Source of the DNA: CAZDBA01 sp965224765
Lineage (GTDB): Bacteria > Planctomycetota > Planctomycetia > Pirellulales > Pirellulaceae
Length of the DNA stretch: 64,000 bases
Reading direction: 5' to 3'
Assembly (NCBI GenBank): GCA_965224765.1
Contig: CBDDAC010000029.1
Span: 310,001 to 374,000, forward strand
The translations under genes and the position numbers were made by a program. Positions 10,024-17,412 of this stretch are shown here, piece by piece (the first letter of the stretch is position 1; every line of letters begins with the position of its first letter). The notes under the pieces were generated by a model that was not told the origin of the DNA, did not search any database, and was given only the letters and a program-made list of their open reading frames with translations.

Positions 10024-11175
10024 ATGGCAGTTGCCGATACACATAATGACGATCATCACGACCACGATCACCACGATCATGGCGAGTTTATCGCGCACCA
10101 CTTTGACAATCCTGAACAACAGTTCGATTCGGGAAAGCTCGGTATCTGGGTCTTTCTTGTCACTGAAGTTTTGTTCTTCAGCGGTTTATTTGTGGCGTAC
10201 ATTTTGTACCGTAACCATCACCCCGAGATTTTTGAGCAGGCACACGTCTTTCTCGATAAATGGCTAGGTGGCGTGAACACCGTTGTTCTTTTGTTCAGTA
10301 GCCTGACGATGGCCTTGGCCGTTCGCGGTGCTCAACTGGGCAAGAACAAACAGGTGGCGTTGATGGTCTTGCTCACCATGGTTTGCGCCGCGGTCTTCCT
10401 CGGTGTCAAAGCCGTCGAGTACAGCCACAAATGGGACATGGGGATCATGGTTCGCTCAGCATTCGATGCTGAGGCCTTGGCAGTAGCTCTCAACACGCAC
10501 GCCCATCCAGAGCGAACGATGATCACAGGATTCTCAGACTGGCTGGTAATCTTGAGCATCGTTCCAGCTATTTCGCTGGGCGTATTCATCGTCGGCGCGG
10601 GAATTGCCAAAGGGATGAACAATGACTTGATGTGCAAGTTTCTCCTTTGCATGGCGATCACCGTAGGTGGCTATTTCATTGGCTTGTTTGGTGGTTACTT
10701 TTACCAAGAAGCTGTTGCTGCTGCTGGAGATAGTCATGGAGGTCATGCTCAGGTGATGCCCTCAGACGACCCAATCGTCCTCCATGCGTTAACGCAAGAC
10801 GAAGGACACGCCGAAGGCGACCATGCGAAAACCGATTCCCATGAACACACGGACGAAGAGGGTCACAGCCATGAGGAGGGCGGGAACGCACATGACGAAG
10901 AACATCATGGTTCATCGCATGGCGGTGCTCATGTTGACCCCGATGACTACAACCGCGACATCGGGATCTTCTTTAGTATTTACTACTGCATGACTGGCTT
11001 GCACGCGATTCACATTCTCGGTGGAATCGCCGCACTTGCCTGGATTCTGTATCGCTCACTGGCAGGGCACTGGCGACCCGATTACTTCGGTCCCGTCGAT
11101 TATGTTGGACTTTACTGGCACTTGGTCGACCTGATCTGGATCTTCTTGTTCCCGATGCTTTACTTGATCGACTAA
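10024..11175 (+). CDS. ctaE: Cytochrome c oxidase subunit III with His-rich insert
   Basis: A 383-residue subunit III-family membrane protein. The ATG at 10024 is preferred to an upstream in-frame GTG at 9952, because the extra 24 residues look like untranslated leader. Helices begin at about residue 40 (LGIWVFLVTEVLFFSGLFVAY). Two histidine- and acid-rich stretches stand out: the N-terminus (residues 6-22) and an insert near residues 237-307 with many HE, HD and GH pairs. The insert lies before the final helix pair (GLHAIHILGG). The rich regions could bind metals, perhaps copper or zinc for assembly; that is inference. Subunit III stabilises the catalytic core. Confidence 0.93.
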   Translation: MAVADTHNDDHHDHDHHDHGEFIAHHFDNPEQQFDSGKLGIWVFLVTEVLFFSGLFVAYILYRNHHPEIFEQAHVFLDKWLGGVNTVVLLFSSLTMALAVRGAQLGKNKQVALMVLLTMVCAAVFLGVKAVEYSHKWDMGIMVRSAFDAEALAVALNTHAHPERTMITGFSDWLVILSIVPAISLGVFIVGAGIAKGMNNDLMCKFLLCMAITVGGYFIGLFGGYFYQEAVAAAGDSHGGHAQVMPSDDPIVLHALTQDEGHAEGDHAKTDSHEHTDEEGHSHEEGGNAHDEEHHGSSHGGAHVDPDDYNRDIGIFFSIYYCMTGLHAIHILGGIAALAWILYRSLAGHWRPDYFGPVDYVGLYWHLVDLIWIFLFPMLYLID

Positions 11176-11211
11176 CCGCAAAACAAACACCATTCATTTG
11201 GCTATAGACTG

Positions 11212-11577
11212 ATGGCAGATAATCACAACCACGACCATGCTTCCTTCGCTCACCCAGCACCTGTAAAGATGTTGGTGGCGGTGTTTTTCGCATTGATCTT
11301 CCTGACGGTCTTGACGGTCGTCACGGCGGGGCAGTTACCACGTCCATTTGGATTGTATGTCGCATTTTTCATCGCCACGGTGAAAGCGTTGCTGGTCATG
11401 CTGTTCTTTATGCACATGTTTTGGGAAAAGTCATTTAACACCATCGTGTTTATGTCTTCATTTTTGTTCGCCTTGTTGTTTATTTCGATGACGCTGATGG
11501 ACACCAAGGCCTACCAAGAAGATATCGACCAGTTTCCACGAGCTCCGGAAGTTATCGTGCCGGACGCAAATCCCTAG
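11212..11577 (+). CDS. Cytochrome c oxidase subunit IV, prokaryotic type
   Basis: A 121-residue protein with a histidine-rich N-terminus (DNHNHDH) and three membrane helices, the pattern of the small prokaryotic COX4-like subunit. The helix with FIATVKALLVMLFFMHM matches the family's typical second helix. It follows subunit III by 36 bases and is the fourth oxidase subunit in the operon. It is thought to help assembly or stability of the oxidase in the cytoplasmic membrane. Confidence 0.88.
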   Translation: MADNHNHDHASFAHPAPVKMLVAVFFALIFLTVLTVVTAGQLPRPFGLYVAFFIATVKALLVMLFFMHMFWEKSFNTIVFMSSFLFALLFISMTLMDTKAYQEDIDQFPRAPEVIVPDANP

Positions 11578-11579
11578 TT

Positions 11580-11665
11580 CAAGTTGGACCTATCCATAGC
11601 GTCACTTCGCGTTGTTTCCAAGACAAAACGACGAAAATACTGCTATACCTAAACTAAACTCGCTC
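11580..11665 (+). repeat. Dispersed intergenic repeat R1, copy A
   Basis: An 86-base element between the oxidase subunit IV gene and the next gene, ending flush with that gene's ATG. Its core (11600-11665) aligns almost base for base with 53834-53900 on the same strand and with 36548-36613 on the opposite strand. The most constant part includes CCAAGA.AAAACGACGA and the block CTACCTAAAC or ATACCTAAAC. It is not a clear palindrome. Its function is unknown. Confidence 0.8.
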
Positions 11666-12262
11666 ATGCTAAAAGAATCACTCAATCTGGTTTCTGCGCG
11701 ACGCGACCATTACAAAGCGACCGTCTTCTTCTATTGGTTCATGGCATCCCTGGCGGTGTTTTTCCTGGCCGGCCTGGTTACCTACATCATCATTCGCACA
11801 CAGGCGTTTCTGCCAATTCAGCGCGAGTACAAGCCGCTGTCGATGCCTCAATCGTTCTGGTTGAGCAGCTCATTTTTGATTCTCACTAGCTTTATGTTGG
11901 AACGCACCTGCTGGCTGGTCCGGCGCCAAAAGAAAAACTATTCGAATTGGTTGTTCGCTGCTGGCGCATGTGCGATTCTCTTTGTGGTGGTCCAATCGTT
12001 TGCGCTCAAATACCTGATAGACCAACACTTCATGGCGACTGATGGATCGACCAAGGTTTTTGGAATGTCGTTTGTATTGGCCTTGCTTCATGCATTACAT
12101 GTCGTAGGCGGCATCGTCTATATCGGATACGTCCTGGTCCAATCAAAACGCGGTCGTTACGACCACGAACGATTCTGGGCGATCAAGTACTGTGCCAGCT
12201 ATTGGCATTTTCTGGATCTCGTCTGGATCGCGATGTTGGTGACCTTTGCTGTAACGCGGTAA
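11666..12262 (+). CDS. Second cytochrome oxidase subunit III-like protein
   Basis: A 198-residue protein with five predicted helices and the end pattern of haem-copper oxidase subunit III (SYWHFLDLVWIAMLVTFAV). I take the ATG at 11666 rather than the in-frame TTG at 11612, because the earlier part lies inside repeat R1. It is the last gene of the respiratory operon. With the subunit III gene at 10024 the operon encodes two subunit III-family proteins of different size. One may be the structural subunit and the other an accessory, as in some multi-subunit oxidases. Confidence 0.85.
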   Translation: MLKESLNLVSARRDHYKATVFFYWFMASLAVFFLAGLVTYIIIRTQAFLPIQREYKPLSMPQSFWLSSSFLILTSFMLERTCWLVRRQKKNYSNWLFAAGACAILFVVVQSFALKYLIDQHFMATDGSTKVFGMSFVLALLHALHVVGGIVYIGYVLVQSKRGRYDHERFWAIKYCASYWHFLDLVWIAMLVTFAVTR

Positions 12263-12290
12263 TTGTCGCAAACGGCTTGGCACCGCAATT

Positions 12291-12317
12291 GGGAGGTTGA
12301 GGCTCCCGCCGAAACAA
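12291..12317 (+). repeat. Dispersed repeat R3, copy 1
   Basis: A 27-base unit starting GGGAGGTTGAGGCTCCCGCC. Near-identical copies lie at 40634-40660 and 48406-48432, and a fourth is split by an insertion sequence at 51954-51967 / 53672-53682. The unit is itself partly palindromic (GGGAG...CTCCC). A complementary AACCTCCCAA stretch at about 12349-12359 could pair with it to make a larger hairpin after the respiratory operon. Confidence 0.7.
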
Positions 12318-12527
12318 GTCGTTGTTTCTCTGTATGGGAATGACCCCCAACCTCCCAAACCATTAATCGGATCCTGGTTAGGCGTTGTCCAGTTGTATCG
12401 CCTTCTAATTCACGCGACTCGTTACAATGACGTCGCCGAGTAGGTCGCGAATTTTGAGTCGTTCTCATTCTGTTTCCTCAAGGGAAACGATGCCATTCAG
12501 ACGCGATCTTCGATTAGGACCGCTGCC

Positions 12528-13829
12528 ATGAGTTTATTTGAAAAATCTGAACGAGCCAATCTGGATCGTGCGAAACCGCTTGCCGCCCGCATGAGGCCTC
12601 GCAATCTCGACGAGTTCATTGGGCAGCAGCACGTTTTGGGCGAGGGTAAGTTGCTGCGACGACTTCTCAAGGCGGACCGGCTTGGCTCAATCATCTTGTT
12701 TGGACCTCCCGGCGTGGGCAAGACGACGCTGGCGCGAATCCTTGCCACTCAAACCAGTCGCCGCTTCCGACAACTCAGTGCCATCATGCATGGCGTCAAG
12801 GATCTTCGCATCGTCCTTGCCGAAGCGCGCGACAGTCTTGCCGTTGGTGATGGAGGAACTCTGTTGTTTATTGATGAAATCCATCGTTTCAACAAGGCTC
12901 AACAGGATGCGATGTTGGCTGACGTTGAGGACGGCGTGGTAACACTGGTCGGCGCGACGACTTCCAATCCCTACTTTGCTGTCAACAATGCATTGGTCAG
13001 TCGCAGCCAAGTCTTTCAGTTCGAACCGCTTGGAATCGAAGACATTACCGAACTGACCATGCGAGCAATCAAGGATCGAGAACGCGGGTACGGCGAACTG
13101 GAAATCGAAGTCGATTCTGCAGCGATCGAATACCTGGCGAAAATTTGCGATGGAGACGGTAGACGAGCGCTTTCCGTCCTGGAAACAGCAATTCTCTCCA
13201 GCGAACCGCCTATTTTGGTCACCGCCAAATTGATGCGAGAGGCGTCCAGCCATCGAGCGATTCAGTACGATGCCACCGGTGACGAACATTACGATTGCGC
13301 GAGTGCTCTGATCAAAAGCATTCGCGGCAGCGATCCTGATGCAGCGGTGTACTGGTTGGCTCGGATGTTGGCTGGCGGTGAAGAAATACGATTCCTTTGC
13401 CGTCGTCTGATCATTCTGGCCAGTGAGGACATTGGCAACGCCGACCCTCATGCCCTTCCACTTACCGTTGCCTGTAGTGCAGCCTGCGAGCAGATTGGCC
13501 TGCCCGAGTGTCAGCTGACTCTTTCTCAAACGGTGACTTATTTGGCATGCGCCCCAAAATCCAACGCGGCAACCATCGCGATTGGAAAAGCAAAATCGGA
13601 TATCGAAAATGGTAGAGTTCTTCCAGTGCCCCGGCATTTGCGCGACTCACATTATGGTGGAGCCAAAGAACTGGGACACGGAAAGGGCTATCAATCCAGC
13701 CATAATCATCCCGATGGATATGTAGAACAGGATTATCTTGGCGTTGAAGCTACCTACTATGAGCCAACCGATCGCGGCCATGAAAAAACGATGGCCGAGT
13801 ACCTTGAACAAATTCGAAATCGAAAATAA
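12528..13829 (+). CDS. rarA: Replication-associated recombination protein A (RarA/MgsA)
   Basis: A 433-residue AAA+ ATPase of the RarA/WRNIP1 family. Walker A GPPGVGKT is at 59-66 and Walker B LLFIDEIH at 112-119. The typical family start is present (AARMRPRNLDEFIGQQH), and the C-terminal part has the tetramer domain with the signature YKPT-like segment GVEATYYEPTDRG. RarA acts at stalled replication forks and binds SSB. The gene stands alone, after the repeat-bearing 265-base spacer from the respiratory operon and before a long spacer. The start codon ATG at 12528 gives the expected N-terminus. Confidence 0.95.
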   Translation: MSLFEKSERANLDRAKPLAARMRPRNLDEFIGQQHVLGEGKLLRRLLKADRLGSIILFGPPGVGKTTLARILATQTSRRFRQLSAIMHGVKDLRIVLAEARDSLAVGDGGTLLFIDEIHRFNKAQQDAMLADVEDGVVTLVGATTSNPYFAVNNALVSRSQVFQFEPLGIEDITELTMRAIKDRERGYGELEIEVDSAAIEYLAKICDGDGRRALSVLETAILSSEPPILVTAKLMREASSHRAIQYDATGDEHYDCASALIKSIRGSDPDAAVYWLARMLAGGEEIRFLCRRLIILASEDIGNADPHALPLTVACSAACEQIGLPECQLTLSQTVTYLACAPKSNAATIAIGKAKSDIENGRVLPVPRHLRDSHYGGAKELGHGKGYQSSHNHPDGYVEQDYLGVEATYYEPTDRGHEKTMAEYLEQIRNRK

Positions 13830-14154
13830 GCACATTCAGCGGGAGAGCATTCGCTGATTAATGTGGTTTAGCTTGCCACTCTTTGATGCATGACATAGAC
13901 TTGGCCCGTCGGTTTAAAAGGCTTCTTTCATTGCGACGTTCACGGTCGAGTATTTCGCCCGATTGCACCTTGTATTTCTTCGACGTTGCCAGCTAGTTGA
14001 TCAACATCATCAGTCCACGCGATCCCCAGTTCATCCGTGCCTTTTAACAACCGTGCAGAAAATGTCTCAGCACCGTCGTCCGCATATCTTGCAAACCAGC
14101 GCCTCAAGTTGTCAGATGCTTCCTCCGTAACGTTCAGTAATCCCCTTGGGGCTA
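13830..14154. other. Intergenic stretch, no feature seen
   Basis: This 325-base gap lies between the convergent ends of rarA and the Imm7-like gene. I see no open frame with coding character, no T-rich terminator hairpin of note and no copy of the dispersed repeats found elsewhere. Confidence 0.5.
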
Positions 14155-14550
14155 CTAATCTTCAATGGTTGGTACAATCGGCGATAGAAAATTGTCATTC
14201 CGTTCAGTTATTCCCCCTCTCGCAATTACAAGAACACGAAACGCTTCTGAATTCTCTGGAATTTCGTCTTCATCGTCATTCCAATAAACCAATCCAAAAC
14301 TTCCCGGAAGGTATTCAGTGATCCACGCAAGTAGACTTTCAAGTCGTTGATGGGCATCTCCTTTGTGGTTGTGAGAAGCAGAACACTGGAAAACCCAGTC
14401 GTAGTTGACTTGGTTGACTGGATCCTGCGGTTGTACCGTAACTCGTTCCGTAACAAGCTCACGAAGTTGCTCGATTTTTTCGGCAAGACCTCCAGTGTCA
14501 CTTTCTTCTGTTGACTCGGAAAGAACGATCCATAAATGGTAATTGTACAT
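14155..14550 (-). CDS. Imm7-family immunity protein
   Basis: A 131-residue cytoplasmic-looking protein whose pattern matches the Imm7 immunity family as I know it: a start like YNYHLWIVL, a middle stretch ending PGSFGLVYWNDDED, then VLVIARGG and the characteristic end FLSPIVPTIED. Imm7 proteins neutralise toxin domains of polymorphic toxin systems. The gene begins 5 bases after the stop of the secreted candidate toxin, the usual toxin-then-immunity order, so the two should be co-expressed. The family call is from memory of the signature and was not checked by search. Confidence 0.82.
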   Translation of the reverse strand: MYNYHLWIVLSESTEESDTGGLAEKIEQLRELVTERVTVQPQDPVNQVNYDWVFQCSASHNHKGDAHQRLESLLAWITEYLPGSFGLVYWNDDEDEIPENSEAFRVLVIARGGITERNDNFLSPIVPTIED

Positions 14551-14555
14551 AGCTC

Positions 14556-15722
14556 TTAATTTAAAGGTGTCGTATCAATAACTGGCTCAATTCCATATCG
14601 TTTTGCGTACTCAGCGAGTTTTCGTAGCACATCCCGATGCGGAGCCCCCTCAAAGTGGAAATATGGCTTTCGTCCCGATTTAATTGCTGTCTCAAAAGTA
14701 GTTTTTGCCTGATTTCTGAATGCCTTGTTGATTTTGAAATTTGCAGGTTTTGTCTGCGCAACAAAGAGGTCGCTGACAGTATCAAACTCGTTCTGAGGCC
14801 CTTTGGCAAATCGTACACTCGACCTACCGCCCAATCGTTTTGCCAATGCATCTGCGGCGGGGTCAATGACTTTGACCGGCAACAACTCACCTAGTGCATT
14901 CTTTGGGGCTTTTCGCCATTTCCCTGAAATTTTCCTCCAAACCCATTTCGCACCACTATTGATTTTGTCACCAATCCATTTTCCAACCTTACCCGGAACG
15001 ATTGGCAGCATACCTGCTCCTGCTGTGAAAATCTTGGTAACCACTGGCGTATCGGGGTTACCTATGTCTTTAATTGTGACAGCAATATCACCTGCATCTG
15101 TAAATGAAATGATAATCTCGGCACCTTCGCCGATACGATTAACAATCGTTTCAATCTCGACCATCAATGCCTGAACAGCATCCCAACGAATTGAATTCAG
15201 TATTCTCTCGGCTTGTTGAGGGTCGTTTGCTAGAAGCAAACCGATATAGTGATTTCGCACCTTTCGATCCCAATTGAGCGACTGGAGAAGGCGTTTACGG
15301 AGCGTCAAAACACCCCAAGCCATTCCACGATCTTTTATCAGAACCGACAAATCAATTTCGATCCGTGACTGTGCGAACATATAGTCGTAGTCTTCTGTTG
15401 TTGACCAAAAATCGTCGATAACAATAATGCCTTTCCCACCCTCCAAGTAGGCTTCAAGCAACATATCGTCCGGCCCAAGAATTTCGCGATACGCTTCCAA
15501 GAGTGCCTCACGTGCTTCTTTTGAGGCTTCATCCTCGCCTTCGGGAGCACCATCACTTCCGTCAGGATCTTGAACCGTAAAATACGCCGCATCAGCGGCT
15601 TGCAAAGTAAAATCCAGCATTGGAGAAATTGAATTCAACGGCACATTTTCCTGTGCCACCAGACATATTGGAGCCGCCAACAAAAACAGCAGTGCGATCC
15701 CAAACACATTCTTAAAAAACAT
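14556..15722 (-). CDS. Candidate secreted toxin with restriction-endonuclease-like C-terminus
   Basis: A 388-residue protein with a Sec signal peptide (residues 1 to about 23, ending CLVA). A middle region of about 270 residues, which I do not recognise, includes a helix-rich part and a Gly-rich hydrophobic segment near 231-250. The last 90 residues look like a toxin domain: E312-F-D314, D318 and Q323-T-K325 fit the spaced acidic-acidic-QxK layout of restriction-endonuclease-fold nucleases. They are followed by a conserved-looking segment FRNQAKTTFETA and the end VIDTTPL. The Imm7-type gene immediately downstream supports a toxin. No large repeat or pre-toxin delivery domain is present, which is unusual. 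Nuclease activity is inference. Confidence 0.72.
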   Translation of the reverse strand: MFFKNVFGIALLFLLAAPICLVAQENVPLNSISPMLDFTLQAADAAYFTVQDPDGSDGAPEGEDEASKEAREALLEAYREILGPDDMLLEAYLEGGKGIIVIDDFWSTTEDYDYMFAQSRIEIDLSVLIKDRGMAWGVLTLRKRLLQSLNWDRKVRNHYIGLLLANDPQQAERILNSIRWDAVQALMVEIETIVNRIGEGAEIIISFTDAGDIAVTIKDIGNPDTPVVTKIFTAGAGMLPIVPGKVGKWIGDKINSGAKWVWRKISGKWRKAPKNALGELLPVKVIDPAADALAKRLGGRSSVRFAKGPQNEFDTVSDLFVAQTKPANFKINKAFRNQAKTTFETAIKSGRKPYFHFEGAPHRDVLRKLAEYAKRYGIEPVIDTTPLN

Positions 15723-15961
15723 CGCTTAACCTTAAAACATCGTTCCGTTTGAAGAGAGCCACCCCCATTTTTTACAAGTAAATGAAAGTGGTGAGTAACA
15801 AGCCTGTCAGATCTGACGGAGTAGCAATTTCACTCACTTTAGCCAGCCAAAGCTAACGCAGAAAGATGAAAACGCAAACACCCAATCTTTGCATGCTGCC
15901 AGAAAGGTAAGTGGTCTATCAAACCGGCTGAAAAAATCGAAAGGGAAATAGCCAATCAAAT

Positions 15962-16579
15962 TCAAAGGTGCCTCAATCGCCGACGAAGGCTCTTCAAATA
16001 ATAGGTGGCTGGGTGGCGAAGGGCTGTCGCCAGCCCCTCGCTCCCACAGACCCGTTTCAGAGTCATAGGCAATGCGTCTAGTGCGAGAGTTGCCAATCGG
16101 TAGGTTTCCACAATCGCTTCGTTTAGACCCTCCAATTGCGAAGCAGTCATCTGCTTGGGAGAGAAGACAACTCCCAACGGAACTCCAGCAGCAGCAATTC
16201 GATCTAAAAATGCCTCAACATCTCCGTCCCAAGTCGTGAGGTGCTTGTTGATGGCAGTGGTCATTCGCTCTTTGCCGCTGGACCAGCCAAGCCTCTCCGT
16301 TTTCACACCACAGGCGACGCAGTTGACTCTGCGCATCGCATAGAGAAAGAACACCTGAAGGCCCAGAATCGGTACGAACTGGAACCTGCGCTCTTTACGC
16401 GTGTCGTAAATCGCACCCGGTTTGCCGCAAGACCCGCAACGGGGACGGCTGTTCTTGCGTGGCTTGAGCTGCACATGGATTTCGTCCTTGCCGTTTGAGC
16501 GATTGCCAACAATCTGACACTTGACGTAGACAAAGCCCTTGAGCGGAGAGCGATGATTGAGGATAGTCTTTAATAGCAT
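15962..16579 (-). pseudogene. ISL3-family transposase remnant
   Basis: Roughly the first 115 residues match the N-terminal zinc-binding part of ISL3-family transposases: MLLKTILN start, CGSCGKPG, then RRFQFVPILGLQVFFLYAMRR and CVACGVK. The usual helix-turn-helix and DDE catalytic region, which would bring such a protein to about 400 residues, is missing. The frame instead runs through about 90 unrelated residues to a stop. The ATG at 16579 is the natural start; an upstream TTG at 16615 is possible. I read this as an internally deleted or rearranged element. No clear terminal repeats were found. Confidence 0.7.
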
Positions 16580-16615
16580 TCGGTTGAGCTTGCGTGAAAG
16601 TTGTAGCAAACTCAA

Positions 16616-17136
16616 TTTACCAATGTTTGACCGAATGCCTTTTTAATTCAAACAAAAAGAATTTGTGAGCCCATTCCGCGTCACCGTCGTTTCGGCCTGC
16701 GCCAGCAGATGAGGCCGAAACACGGGGCAAGGAAATGGGCGGCCCATTCTGAAGAGCCCGAGCGAGGACGCAAACTCACTCTTTTTCACCCACTCATTCC
16801 GTGGGAGAGCCAAAATTGGCAGAGACCGCAATCCTTGGAAAACCTCAAACCAATGGTAGAAAAGTAAGTTGGACATTCCTGTCCAACTTACTTTTTGAGG
16901 GACAAGAATGTCCATCCGACTCGTCTATTCAGTTCTGGCAAACCAACCAATCGCAAATGTTTCACGCAAAGGCACGAATCAGAACTGAATCACTAATTCG
17001 CAAAACATCTGCGGCTTTTACGCTAGCAAAACGATTTTTTGCTCAAGTTTGGAAGCTACTTTTCAATTGGTCTAGGTTCCGATTTCTAATTCGCCTAATC
17101 TTCCGCGTGAAATGTCGTGATAACGGCGGTGATCGT
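16616..17136. other. Intergenic stretch, noncoding, one strong hairpin
   Basis: This 521-base gap lies between the ISL3 remnant and the zinc-ribbon gene. Open frames on both strands have no recognisable protein character. The only clear structure is the perfect hairpin at 16860-16895. The stretch may be decayed remains of the mobile element. Confidence 0.5.
16860..16895. repeat. Perfect 16-bp-stem hairpin
   Basis: AAAAGTAAGTTGGACA is followed by the four-base loop TTCC and its exact reverse complement, then a further T. The same GGACA core recurs a few bases on (GGGACAAGAATGTCC). It could be a bidirectional terminator, since A- and T-runs flank both sides, or the remnant of a small mobile repeat. 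Confidence 0.75.
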
Positions 17137-17364
17137 TTACCAAAAAAACGGAAATGCCATCGCCCATATGATCACGGCAACAATCAAGACAAAAAGCCAT
17201 TGTACCCAGGTCGGTTTTGACGCAAACGGACGCGCGTCAGACAGAATGAACTCACCGCAGTACGGACACTGTTCTGCCTCGTCATAGATTTCGGCACGAC
17301 AGTGTGGGCAAGGCAACATGTTGTCTTGATCAGATTCGTATTCAGTATCGTCATTCCAACCCAT
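17137..17364 (-). CDS. Zinc-ribbon membrane protein
   Basis: A 75-residue protein with a double-CxxC zinc ribbon (CPHC then CPYC) near residues 19-38 and one C-terminal membrane helix (WVQWLFVLIVAVIIWAMAF). It is of the small zinc-ribbon-plus-helix type common in planctomycetes, and its function is unknown. The ATG at 17364 is chosen over the TTG one codon earlier. It is transcribed away from the LysM gene, with starts 49 bases apart, so the two share a divergent promoter region. Confidence 0.72.
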   Translation of the reverse strand: MGWNDDTEYESDQDNMLPCPHCRAEIYDEAEQCPYCGEFILSDARPFASKPTWVQWLFVLIVAVIIWAMAFPFFW

Positions 17365-17412
17365 CAAAATATCCTAACAACTAACTTGGTTGACCCGTCA
17401 CGGAGGACTGGC

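Noticed and set aside
16801..17220. 139-residue plus-strand frame across the 16860 hairpin
   Set aside because: It translates the perfect inverted repeat and has no protein-like composition.
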